In this document: positions 41,674 to 49,622 of the stretch, one piece after another
Layout: every line of letters begins with the position of its first letter
How positions within the stretch are numbered: position 1 is the first letter of the stretch
Origin: GCA-2718035 sp964435285
Lineage (GTDB): Bacteria > Bacteroidota > Bacteroidia > Flavobacteriales > TMED113
Length of the DNA stretch: 64,000 nucleotides
NCBI GenBank assembly: GCA_964435285.1
Contig: CAYSYA010000005.1
Location: 1 to 64,000, forward strand
Direction: 5' to 3'
Translations under genes and position numbers: made by a program
The notes under the pieces: generated by a model
Seen by the model: only the letters and a program-made list of their open reading frames with translations
Database searches by the model: none
Told to the model about the DNA's origin: nothing

Positions 41674-43911
41674 ATGGAGCAAATTAAATTTCTAAATAAT
41701 ATACAACAAGAATGTGTAAAAAACACTGAGGGACCAATGATAATTATATCTGGTCCTGGTTCTGGAAAAACTAGAGTCATCACTTCTAAAATTGCTTACA
41801 TATTAAATAAAGGAGTTAATCCATATAATATTTTAGCCCTAACATTTACTAATAAATCTGCAAAAGAATTATTAAACCGCATTCAATCAATTTCTTCAAA
41901 TGTATCATTGTGGAAATTATGGGCAGGCACATTTCATTCAATGTTTGCAAGAATATTGAGAATTGAATCTGAATTCATTGGTTATAATAACCACTTTACT
42001 ATTTTAGATAATGAGGATTCTAAATCGATGATAAAAAGAATTATTAATGACTATAAGCTCGATAAAGAAAATTACAGACCAAATGGTGTTTTTTCAAAAA
42101 TATCTTTATTAAAAAACAATCTTATTGACCCAAATGAGTATGAAAAAAACTCTGAATTTATTAAAAACGATGAAAATAAAAACCAACCTAAATTTATAAC
42201 CATATACAAGACTTATATCAATAAGTGTAAACAAAATCAAAATATGGATTTTGATGACTTATTAGTCAATACACTCGATTTATTTAGAAAAAACAATAGT
42301 ATTTTAGAAAAATATCAAGAAATTTTTAAGTATATACTAATTGACGAGTTTCAAGACACAAATATTTTACAATTAGAGATAATCAAACTCCTAGCAAAAA
42401 AAAATAACAATTTATGCGTAGTTGGTGATGATTCGCAAAGTATTTATTCATTTCGAGGGGCTAACATAAATAATATATTAAACTTTAATATGTTATATCC
42501 TCTTGCAAAAATTTTTAAACTAGAGGAGAACTATAGGTCTACAAAAATTATTCTTAAAGCTGCTAATAGTTTAATTTCTCACAATGAACAAAAACTTGAG
42601 AAAAAAATTTGGACCAATAAAGAAAATGGAGAAAAGATAAGTTTAAATTTAGTGGATTCTGATAAAGCAGAAGGGTTGTTAATAGCAAAAACAATCAAAG
42701 AACTCTCCCCCTCTAAAAAATTTTCTGATCATTTAGTGTTATTTAGAATGAATAGTCAATCAAGAGCTATAGAAGAGGGACTAAGAAGATTAAATATAAA
42801 TTACAAAGTTTTTGGTTTATCCTTCTACAAAAGAAAAGAAATAAAAGATGTTTTAGCATACTTGAAATTAATTACAAATAAACTAGATGACGAGTCTTTA
42901 ATAAGAATTATTAACTACCCAGCAAGGGGAATAGGGAAAACTTCAATTGAAAGAATAAGAGAATATGCATTCGAAAATAATATTTCTTTGTGGGAAGTTA
43001 TCTCAAAAATTAAAAATATAGATATCAAAATTAATGAAGGTTTAAAGGGAAAAGTATATGATTTTTTTAATTTAATTAAAAGTTATTCATCAAGAAGTTT
43101 TGAAAATGCATTTGACTTGTCAATATCTCTAGTGGAAGATTTGAAAATCATTGAAATATTATCAAATGACCAATCTGTTGAAAGCAATACAAAAATTGAA
43201 AATATTAGAGAATTACTTAATGCAATAAAATCATTTACTGAAGAAAATGAAAATATTACGATAGCTAATTTTCTAGATCAATCAGTTCTTGTAAATGAAA
43301 GTGATAATGTAGAAAATTCTAAAAATGACGACTTCGTGTCATTAATGACGATTCATCAATCGAAAGGATTAGAATTTTCACAAGTTCATATAGCTGGAAT
43401 GGAAGAGAACATTTTCCCTTCTCAGCAATCTATGTTTTCAAAAAAAGATATTGAAGAAGAAAGAAGATTATTATACGTAGCTATAACTAGAGCTAAAGAC
43501 AAAGTTTATATGTCTCATTGTAAATCAAGATTTAGATTTAATAACTATGTATCCAATGAGCCAAGTAGATTCATTAATGAAATAAATGAAAATTGTATTG
43601 AAAAAAAAGAAACCAAAAACGATATAAGTGCTTACTCCATCCATAAATCTTTTAAGAGAAAAACAAACGTTAAAAACTTTGAATTTAAAACACCCAAAAA
43701 AAATTTAGTTAAACTAACAAGATTTAAAACTTCAAAAGAAAATATAAAAACGAAAAATTTAAATGTCGGCCAACTCATCTTACATAATATATTTGGTAAA
43801 GGAAAAATTGTCTCATTAACTGACTCGGACGAAAAAATGGAAGTTGAATTTGAAAATAAAAGCAAAAAAACAATTTTAGTTAGATATGCTAAATTTGATT
43901 TAATTGATTAA
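41674..43911 (+). CDS. UvrD/PcrA-type DNA helicase (superfamily 1)
   Basis: A 745-residue 3'-5' SF1A helicase. Motif I is ISGPGSGKTRVI (Walker A, 25-36), motif II is LIDEFQDTN, motif III is VVGDDSQSIYSFRGAN, motif IV is LEENYRST, motif V is V-S-L-M-T-I-H-Q-S-K-G-L-E-F, and motif VI is E-E-R-R-L-L-Y-V-A-I-T-R-A-K. The C-terminal 60 residues (G-Q-L-I-L-H-N-I-F-G-K-G-K-I-V-S-L) form a Tudor-like domain, as in PcrA, that contacts RNA polymerase. Roles are in nucleotide-excision and mismatch repair and in removing blocks ahead of the replication fork. It is divergent from rpsL. Confidence 0.95.
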   Translation: MEQIKFLNNIQQECVKNTEGPMIIISGPGSGKTRVITSKIAYILNKGVNPYNILALTFTNKSAKELLNRIQSISSNVSLWKLWAGTFHSMFARILRIESEFIGYNNHFTILDNEDSKSMIKRIINDYKLDKENYRPNGVFSKISLLKNNLIDPNEYEKNSEFIKNDENKNQPKFITIYKTYINKCKQNQNMDFDDLLVNTLDLFRKNNSILEKYQEIFKYILIDEFQDTNILQLEIIKLLAKKNNNLCVVGDDSQSIYSFRGANINNILNFNMLYPLAKIFKLEENYRSTKIILKAANSLISHNEQKLEKKIWTNKENGEKISLNLVDSDKAEGLLIAKTIKELSPSKKFSDHLVLFRMNSQSRAIEEGLRRLNINYKVFGLSFYKRKEIKDVLAYLKLITNKLDDESLIRIINYPARGIGKTSIERIREYAFENNISLWEVISKIKNIDIKINEGLKGKVYDFFNLIKSYSSRSFENAFDLSISLVEDLKIIEILSNDQSVESNTKIENIRELLNAIKSFTEENENITIANFLDQSVLVNESDNVENSKNDDFVSLMTIHQSKGLEFSQVHIAGMEENIFPSQQSMFSKKDIEEERRLLYVAITRAKDKVYMSHCKSRFRFNNYVSNEPSRFINEINENCIEKKETKNDISAYSIHKSFKRKTNVKNFEFKTPKKNLVKLTRFKTSKENIKTKNLNVGQLILHNIFGKGKIVSLTDSDEKMEVEFENKSKKTILVRYAKFDLID

Positions 43912-43967
43912 AAAAAATTATATTTACGATAAATATCTATACTACTCTTAAAATCCAATCATCTATT

Positions 43968-44585
43968 ATGAAATATAATACTGAACTATCAAAACTTATT
44001 ATTCCAGAATACGGAAGACATATTCATCAAATTATTGACTCTCTATCATTAATTAAAGACAGAAAAAAAAGAAATGAACAAACAGAAATTGTGATTCAAA
44101 TTATGGGAAATCTAAATCCTCACTTAAGAGATGTGAATGACTTCAAGCATAAATTATGGGATCACCTTTTCATTATGTCTGATTATAAACTTGACGTTGA
44201 CTCACCATACCCTATTCCAGTAAAAAAAGAAAAAAAAGAAAGACCCGCCAAAATAAATAATACACAAGGCACCGTAAAATACAGACATTATGGAAAATTT
44301 GTAATTGATATGCTCAAAAAAATATCTGATTTAAAAAATGAAGAAAATAAAAATTATTTAATTATTTCTATTGCAAATCAAATGAAAAGGTCTTACATAA
44401 ATTGGAATAAATCAAATGTTTTAGATGATGTAATTTTTAGCGAAATTGAACAAATTTCTAATGGAAAAATAAAAATTCCAGAGAACACTGTTCTCGATAA
44501 TATCCAAATTTATCAAAAACAAAATAATCACTATAAAACCGGTCCCAGAAAAAAATTAAATCATAGACCAAAAAAATTTAAGTAA
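43968..44585 (+). CDS. DUF4290 family protein
   Basis: 205 residues. The N-terminal two thirds match DUF4290 of Bacteroidota: K-L-I-I-P-E-Y-G-R-H-I-H-Q-I-I-D (about 9-24), I-M-G-N-L-N-P-H-L-R-D-V-N-D-F-K-H-K-L-W-D-H-L (about 45-67) and L-D-V-D-S-P-Y-P-I-P. The C-terminal 40 residues are Lys/Asn-rich and poorly conserved. The family's function is unknown; the gene is commonly next to murA in this phylum, as here (five-base spacer), so a link to the envelope is possible. Confidence 0.85.
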   Translation: MKYNTELSKLIIPEYGRHIHQIIDSLSLIKDRKKRNEQTEIVIQIMGNLNPHLRDVNDFKHKLWDHLFIMSDYKLDVDSPYPIPVKKEKKERPAKINNTQGTVKYRHYGKFVIDMLKKISDLKNEENKNYLIISIANQMKRSYINWNKSNVLDDVIFSEIEQISNGKIKIPENTVLDNIQIYQKQNNHYKTGPRKKLNHRPKKFK

Positions 44586-44590
44586 AAAAA

Positions 44591-45892
44591 ATGAGTGGCT
44601 TTGAAATAATTGGAGGAAAAAGTTTATCCGGAACGATAACTCCTCAAGGTGCAAAAAATGAAGCTTTACAAGTCATTTCCGCTTGTCTACTCTCCAGTCA
44701 AAAAATTGAGATTAAAAATGTACCTGAAATAACTGATGTACTTAATCTTATTAAACTACTTAAAGTAATTGGAGTAAAAATTAATAGAAAAAATAAAAAT
44801 CACTTTATCTTTCAAGCAAAAAAAATAGATACAAACTATTTTAAAAATGAGAAATTTATAAAACTTAGCTCAAAAATTAGAGGATCTATTATGATTATGG
44901 GGCCATTAGTATCAAGATTTGGCAGATCTTATGTTATTACCCCAGGAGGAGATAAAATAGGGAGAAGGCCTCTAGATACACATTTCATAGCTCTTGAAAA
45001 ATTAGGGGCAATTATTAAATCACAGAAAAAAAACATCTTCAAAATAGAGGGAAAAAAGTTAATAGGAAAAGAAATTTTATTAGAGGAAGCCTCTGTTACT
45101 GCAACTGCAAACATTATTATGGCTGCAAGTTTAGCAAATGGAATAACAAAAATATACAATGCGGCTTGCGAACCATATATACAACAATTGTGTAGAATGT
45201 TAAATAACATGGGGGCCAAAATCACTGGTCAAGGAACTAATTTAATTCAAGTAGAAGGAGTAAAAGAATTAAATGAAACAAAACATGAAATTTTACCTGA
45301 CATGATTGAAATAGGTAGTTGGATTGGCCTTGCCGTTATGACTCAATCTAACCTTACGATAAAAAATTGCTCAATAAAAAATCTTGGAATTATACCTAAC
45401 GTATTTAAAAAATTAGGAGTTAAGCTGAAAATAAAAAATGATGACATTATAATTAAAAAGCAAAAAACACATGAAATTCAAACTTTTATGAATGGATCTA
45501 TTTTAACAATTTCTGATGCTCCATGGCCAGGATTTACCCCTGACTTAATCAGTATTATATTAGTGTTAGCTACTCAAGCAAAAGGAAGTATACTTATACA
45601 TCAAAAAATGTTTGAAAGTAGATTATTTTTTGTTGATAAATTGATTGATATGGGAGCTAAAATAATTTTATGTGATCCACACAGAGCTACAGTTGTAGGT
45701 ATTGATAGAAAATACCCACTTAAGGGAACTACAATGAGTTCACCTGACATTAGAGCTGGAATTGCTCTGTTGATTGCAGCCTTATCTGCTCATGGCAAGA
45801 GCGTTATTTTCAATATTAATCAAATTGACAGAGGATATGAAAATATTGTGGAAAGATTACAACAAATTGGAGCAAAAATAAAAAGAATATAA
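44591..45892 (+). CDS. murA: UDP-N-acetylglucosamine 1-carboxyvinyltransferase, active-site Asp form
   Basis: First committed step of peptidoglycan synthesis: transfers enolpyruvyl from phosphoenolpyruvate to UDP-GlcNAc. 433 residues in the two-domain inside-out alpha/beta barrel fold. The conserved Q-G-A-K-N-E-A-L (19-26) is present. The active-site loop reads T-P-G-G-D-K-I-G-R-R-P-L-D-T-H (117-131), in which Asp121 takes the place of the usual Cys (Cys115 in E. coli numbering). Cys-to-Asp forms keep activity but are not alkylated by fosfomycin. The gene follows DUF4290 by five bases; 77 bases later grpE begins with its own promoter. Confidence 0.95.
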   Translation: MSGFEIIGGKSLSGTITPQGAKNEALQVISACLLSSQKIEIKNVPEITDVLNLIKLLKVIGVKINRKNKNHFIFQAKKIDTNYFKNEKFIKLSSKIRGSIMIMGPLVSRFGRSYVITPGGDKIGRRPLDTHFIALEKLGAIIKSQKKNIFKIEGKKLIGKEILLEEASVTATANIIMAASLANGITKIYNAACEPYIQQLCRMLNNMGAKITGQGTNLIQVEGVKELNETKHEILPDMIEIGSWIGLAVMTQSNLTIKNCSIKNLGIIPNVFKKLGVKLKIKNDDIIIKKQKTHEIQTFMNGSILTISDAPWPGFTPDLISIILVLATQAKGSILIHQKMFESRLFFVDKLIDMGAKIILCDPHRATVVGIDRKYPLKGTTMSSPDIRAGIALLIAALSAHGKSVIFNINQIDRGYENIVERLQQIGAKIKRI

Positions 45893-45901
45893 ATTTTCAA
45901 C

Positions 45902-45916
45902 ATGACAACATGTCAT
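45902..45916. promoter_or_regulatory. Inverted repeat ATGACA-N3-TGTCAT upstream of grpE
   Basis: A perfect 6+6 dyad with a three-base centre, in the murA-grpE spacer. Its centre is about 45 bases upstream of the start expected from the sigma-54-like element. This may be an operator for a dimeric regulator. The downstream activator has no DNA-binding domain, so another protein would have to bind it. Confidence 0.45.
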
Positions 45917-45926
45917 AATTATTGAT

Positions 45927-45942
45927 TTGGCAGAGATTTTGC
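45927..45942 (+). promoter_or_regulatory. Sigma-54 (-24/-12) promoter candidate for grpE-dnaJ
   Basis: TTGGCAGAGATTTTGC has GG (45929-45930) and GC (45941-45942) spaced by 12 bases, as in the sigma-54 consensus TTGGCACG-N4-TTGC. Only the C-G after TTGGCA differ. Start of transcription would be near 45954, giving a leader of about 16 bases to the grpE ATG at 45970. It lies in the only sizeable spacer between murA and grpE. Confidence 0.6.
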
Positions 45943-45969
45943 TTTATATATACTATAATTATTAGAACA

Positions 45970-46452
45970 ATGACAAAAAAAAAGAAAGTACTTAAAAAAG
46001 ATGTTAGTCAAAAAAAAATTGAAGAACTACAAAATCAAGTTAATGAAGGAAATGAAAAGTACCTCAGGTTATTAGCTGAGTGGGAAAATTATAGAAAAAG
46101 AACTCTCAAAGAAAAAACTGCTTCAATTGATTATGGAAAAGAATCAATAATTTCTAAAATCCTACCTATTTTAGATGACTTTGAAAGAGGTCTTAAAGCA
46201 AATGAAAAAAAAGATACTGGCAGTGGTTTTCAATTAATTATTCAAAAACTATTTGATGTGTTACAAAAAGAAGGATTAAATAAAATTTCGGTTAACTCTG
46301 GTGATGAATTTGATGTAAATCAACATGAAGCAATTAGTCAAATCCCGACAAAAAAAACAGAGTTAAAAGGAAAAATTGTTGAAGAAATTGAATCAGGATA
46401 CACATTCAATGAAAAAATCATAAGATTTAATAAAGTTGTAATTGGAAAATGA
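45970..46452 (+). CDS. grpE: Nucleotide exchange factor GrpE
   Basis: The 160-residue co-chaperone that releases ADP from DnaK. A TTG-started reading 16 codons longer exists but would begin inside the promoter, so the ATG at 45970 (M-T-K-K-K-K-V-L-K-K-D) is chosen. The long N-terminal coiled coil is visible as E-E-L-Q-N-Q-V-N-E-G-N-E-K-Y-L-R-L-L-A-E-W-E-N-Y-R-K-R (about 19-45), and the C-terminal beta-wing as G-L-N-K-I-S-V-N-S-G-D-E-F-D-V-N-x-H-E-A-I (about 105-124). It is somewhat short because the usual acidic N-terminal tail is missing. dnaJ overlaps its stop. dnaK itself is not in the window. Confidence 0.95.
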   Translation: MTKKKKVLKKDVSQKKIEELQNQVNEGNEKYLRLLAEWENYRKRTLKEKTASIDYGKESIISKILPILDDFERGLKANEKKDTGSGFQLIIQKLFDVLQKEGLNKISVNSGDEFDVNQHEAISQIPTKKTELKGKIVEEIESGYTFNEKIIRFNKVVIGK

Positions 46453-47561
46453 TGAATAAAAGAGATTACTATGAAATACTTGGGTTACAAAAAAATGCGA
46501 GTGACCAAGAAATAAAAAAAGCTTATCGGAAATTAGCAATTAAATATCATCCAGACAAAAATCCTGATAACAAAGAAGCAGAAGAAAAATTTAAAGAAGC
46601 AGCAGAAGCATATAGTGTTCTGAGTAACGATGAAAAAAGAAGAAGGTATGATCAATTTGGTCATCAAGGAATTGGCGGAAATAGCGGATTTAGCGGGGGA
46701 ATGAATATGGAGGATATTTTTGATAGTTTCGGTGATATTTTTGGTGGATTTTCAGGATTTGGAGGAAGAAGCAATAGTCGCAACAGAGTTTTAAAAGGTT
46801 CTAATTTAAGAATTAGACTTAAACTAAACTTAAAAGAAATATGTGAAGGGACTACAAAAAAAATTAAAGTAAAAAAATTAGTTCAATCCAAAAATATATC
46901 ATTTGAAAATTGTGATATGTGTAACGGAAGCGGGCAAATTACTAGGGTTACAAATACCATTCTTGGACAAATGCAAACAAGTTCTGTTTGTCCTAAATGC
47001 TCAGGTAAAGGAAAAGTAATAACAAAAAAACCTATTGATTCTGATGAAAATGGCATGATAAGAAAAGAAAGTTTGGAAGAGATTGAAATTCCAGCTGGCG
47101 TTTCTGAGGGTATGCAGTTAAAAATACCAAGCGCAGGTAATGAAGCTCCGTTCGAAGGAATTAATGGTGATTTATTGGTTTTAATTGAAGAAGAAAAACA
47201 TGAGGATTTAATAAGAGATGGAGTCAACATTCATTATAACCTTTACATTAATATTTCTGAAGCAGTATTAGGAACTAAAAAGCAAATACCTACAATTGAA
47301 GGAAAAGTCGAAATCAATATTCCTTCAGGTATTCAAAACGGAAAAATACTTAGACTTCAATCAAAAGGTGTTCCAGATATAAACGAATATTCTAGAAATA
47401 GAGGTGACCTACTAGTTCACATTAATGTTTGGACTCCTAAAAATATAAATTCTCATCAAAGAAAATTTTTTGAAGAACATATTACAGCTGAAGAGTTTGA
47501 GCCTAAAGTAGATAAATCTGAAAAGTCTTTTTTTGAAAAAATCAAAGAAATGTTTAACTAG
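46449..47561 (+). CDS. dnaJ: Chaperone DnaJ with a single zinc centre
   Basis: Stimulates DnaK ATPase and delivers clients. 370 residues from the first of two adjacent ATGs (ATGATG; the second at 46452 gives the more typical M-N-K-R-D-Y-Y). J domain about 4-70 with H-P-D at 34-36; Gly/Phe-rich segment about 71-107; C-terminal domains I/II from about 117. The zinc-finger region normally has four C-x-x-C-x-G-x-G motifs. Here only motifs 2 (CDMCNGSG, 155-162) and 3 (CPKCSGKG, 181-188) remain; motif 1 is deleted (VKKLVQSKNI) and motif 4 is replaced (K-K-P-I-D-S-D-E-N-G). All four cysteines of zinc site 1 are therefore lost together, while site 2 is intact. Confidence 0.93.
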   Translation: MMNKRDYYEILGLQKNASDQEIKKAYRKLAIKYHPDKNPDNKEAEEKFKEAAEAYSVLSNDEKRRRYDQFGHQGIGGNSGFSGGMNMEDIFDSFGDIFGGFSGFGGRSNSRNRVLKGSNLRIRLKLNLKEICEGTTKKIKVKKLVQSKNISFENCDMCNGSGQITRVTNTILGQMQTSSVCPKCSGKGKVITKKPIDSDENGMIRKESLEEIEIPAGVSEGMQLKIPSAGNEAPFEGINGDLLVLIEEEKHEDLIRDGVNIHYNLYINISEAVLGTKKQIPTIEGKVEINIPSGIQNGKILRLQSKGVPDINEYSRNRGDLLVHINVWTPKNINSHQRKFFEEHITAEEFEPKVDKSEKSFFEKIKEMFN

Positions 47562-47562
47562 A

Positions 47563-48486
47563 ATGTCTAAAATTGGCATCATAGATATTGGGAGCAATAC
47601 ATTTAATCTGTTAATTAGTTGTGTAACAACTAAAAAATCCATTTTTCGATGCGAAGATTTCGTTGGAATTAGAAAAGGAACAATTGATGGATTTATTCAA
47701 GAAAAAACAATATCAGATTCTATTAAATTAATAAATAAGTATAAGAACAAGTGCAAAAAACTAGATTGTAAAAAAATATATTTAGTTGCTACTGCATCAC
47801 TGAGAGAACCAAAAAATAATTTGGAATTTTTAGATAGATGTAAAAAAAAAACAGGTCTAATTATTAATATTATTTCAGGTATCGAAGAAGCTAAATTAAT
47901 TTTTCATGGTATTTCAAATAATATTCATAATCTTAATAATTATTTAATTGTTGATATTGGTGGAGCAAGTACTGAGTTTGTAATTTGTAAATATAAAAAA
48001 GCGATTTATAAAAAAAGTTTTTCATTTGGTAGTCAGCTATTATTACAAAAATTTAAGCCAACTTCACCCATTAATAGTCAGGATTTATTTAAGATTAATA
48101 GCTTTTTCAAAAAAAAATTAAAAAACTTATTATTAGTTGTAAAAAAATATAAAATTATAAATTTAATTGGTTCTTCAGGTTCCATTAATTGTTTAGCTAA
48201 CATTCAATCATTGAATGCAAAAGCTGAGAAATTAGACTATTTAAATATTGAACAATTTACTCAAATTACATCACCAAAGATTCTAAATAGTACAATTGAG
48301 GATAGAAAAAAAATACCTGGTCTCGTAAAAATGAGAGCTGAAAATATAATTATTACAATTATTTTAATTAATTTCTTAATAGATGAAGGAATTAAAAATG
48401 TGTATACATCAAAGTTTTCATTAAATGACGGAATTTTTTCAAACATTTTAAATAATACAATATCATGGCAAGAATCATTATTATAG
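47563..48486 (+). CDS. Ppx/GppA family exopolyphosphatase / pppGpp phosphatase
   Basis: 307 residues from ATG 47563 (M-S-K-I-G-I-I-D-I-G-S-N-T-F-N-L-L-I); an earlier TTG would lie inside dnaJ. ASKHA fold with phosphate-1 loop I-D-I-G-S-N-T-F-N (7-15), V-A-T-A-S-L-R-E-P (about 79-87), and phosphate-2 loop V-D-I-G-G-A-S-T-E-F (about 131-140). The family hydrolyses polyphosphate or pppGpp, both stress signals. It starts one base after the dnaJ stop and overlaps the following regulator by 22 bases, so it is part of the grpE-dnaJ transcript. It is the short two-domain form without the HD domain of E. coli Ppx. Confidence 0.88.
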   Translation: MSKIGIIDIGSNTFNLLISCVTTKKSIFRCEDFVGIRKGTIDGFIQEKTISDSIKLINKYKNKCKKLDCKKIYLVATASLREPKNNLEFLDRCKKKTGLIINIISGIEEAKLIFHGISNNIHNLNNYLIVDIGGASTEFVICKYKKAIYKKSFSFGSQLLLQKFKPTSPINSQDLFKINSFFKKKLKNLLLVVKKYKIINLIGSSGSINCLANIQSLNAKAEKLDYLNIEQFTQITSPKILNSTIEDRKKIPGLVKMRAENIIITIILINFLIDEGIKNVYTSKFSLNDGIFSNILNNTISWQESLL

Positions 48487-49622
48487 AAGATGAGATTTCA
48501 ATTAGAAATGTCTTAAAAAATATTTTAGTAGATGAAAATAAAAATTATAAAATTGATGAAGCCTCAAATGGAGAAGAGGGCTTAAAAAAGATATTTTCCG
48601 AAAATTATGATTTGGCTTTATGTGATATAAAAATGCCAAAATTAGATGGAATTGAAGTTTTAAAAAAAGCTAAAGAACTTGATTATCATCTACCCTTTAT
48701 AATGATTTCAGGGCATGGAGATTTAGATACAGCTGTTGAATGTATTAAACTTGGTGCTTACGACTACATCGGAAAACCACCTGATCTAAATAGATTATTA
48801 ACAACAATTAGAAATGGCTTAAATAATAAAAATTTAAATCAGGAAAACATATTCTTAAAAAAGAAAGTTAAAGATAAATATCAAATGATCGGTGAATCAA
48901 ATGAGCTGAAAAAAATTGAAAAAATAATTGAAAAAGTTGCAGGAACAAATAGTAGAGTATTGATAACAGGAGAAAATGGAACTGGTAAAGAATTAGTTGC
49001 ACATTCTATTCATGAAAAGAGTAATAGATCGAAAATACCAATGATTGAAGTCAATTGTGCTGCAATTCCTTCAGAGTTAATAGAAAGTGAGCTTTTTGGA
49101 CATGAAAAGGGTTCTTTTACATCTGCTAATAAACAAAAGAAAGGAAAATTTGAAATCGCAAATGGCAGTACAATTTTTTTAGATGAAATAGGTGATATGA
49201 GTTTATCAGCTCAAGCTAAAGTTTTAAGGGCACTTCAAGAAAATAAAATTACAAGAGTTGGTGGCGAGAAAGAAATTGAAATTAATGTTAGAGTACTTGC
49301 TGCGACTAATAAAAATCTTGAAAAAGAAATTCAAGAAGGAAGATTTAGAGAAGACTTATTCCATAGATTAAGTGTAATTAAAATACACGTCCCCTCATTA
49401 AAAGAAAGGAAGGAAGATATACCATTATTAATTGATTTTTTTTCTAAACAAATATGTAAAGAGCAAGGGATAAAAACTAAACATATTGAATCAGAAGCGA
49501 TTAAAAAACTTATGGAAAAAGAACTCTCTGGAAACATACGACAGTTAAAGAATATAGTTGAAAGATTAATTATATTATCGGAAAATAAAATTACAGTTAA
49601 TGACGTTATGCTCTATGTTTAA
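48465..49622 (+). CDS. Sigma-54-dependent response regulator without DNA-binding domain
   Basis: 385 residues: receiver domain (1-120) with acidic pocket E-D-E (8-10), phospho-acceptor Asp54 (ALCDIKMP), Ser82 and Lys104; then an NtrC-type AAA+ domain (about 140-385) with Walker A GENGTGKE (169-176), the sigma-54 contact loop as GSFTSA (216-221, in place of GAFTGA), Walker B TIFLDEIGD (236-244), and the arginine region FREDLFHRL (294-302). The chain ends ten residues after the L-x-G-N-I-R-Q-L-K-N-I-V-E-R-L lid helix, so the C-terminal Fis-type helix-turn-helix is absent. It should be able to activate sigma-54 polymerase without binding enhancer DNA. It overlaps ppx by 22 bases. Its stop directly abuts that of convergent pheT. 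Confidence 0.92.
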   Translation: MARIIIIEDEISIRNVLKNILVDENKNYKIDEASNGEEGLKKIFSENYDLALCDIKMPKLDGIEVLKKAKELDYHLPFIMISGHGDLDTAVECIKLGAYDYIGKPPDLNRLLTTIRNGLNNKNLNQENIFLKKKVKDKYQMIGESNELKKIEKIIEKVAGTNSRVLITGENGTGKELVAHSIHEKSNRSKIPMIEVNCAAIPSELIESELFGHEKGSFTSANKQKKGKFEIANGSTIFLDEIGDMSLSAQAKVLRALQENKITRVGGEKEIEINVRVLAATNKNLEKEIQEGRFREDLFHRLSVIKIHVPSLKERKEDIPLLIDFFSKQICKEQGIKTKHIESEAIKKLMEKELSGNIRQLKNIVERLIILSENKITVNDVMLYV

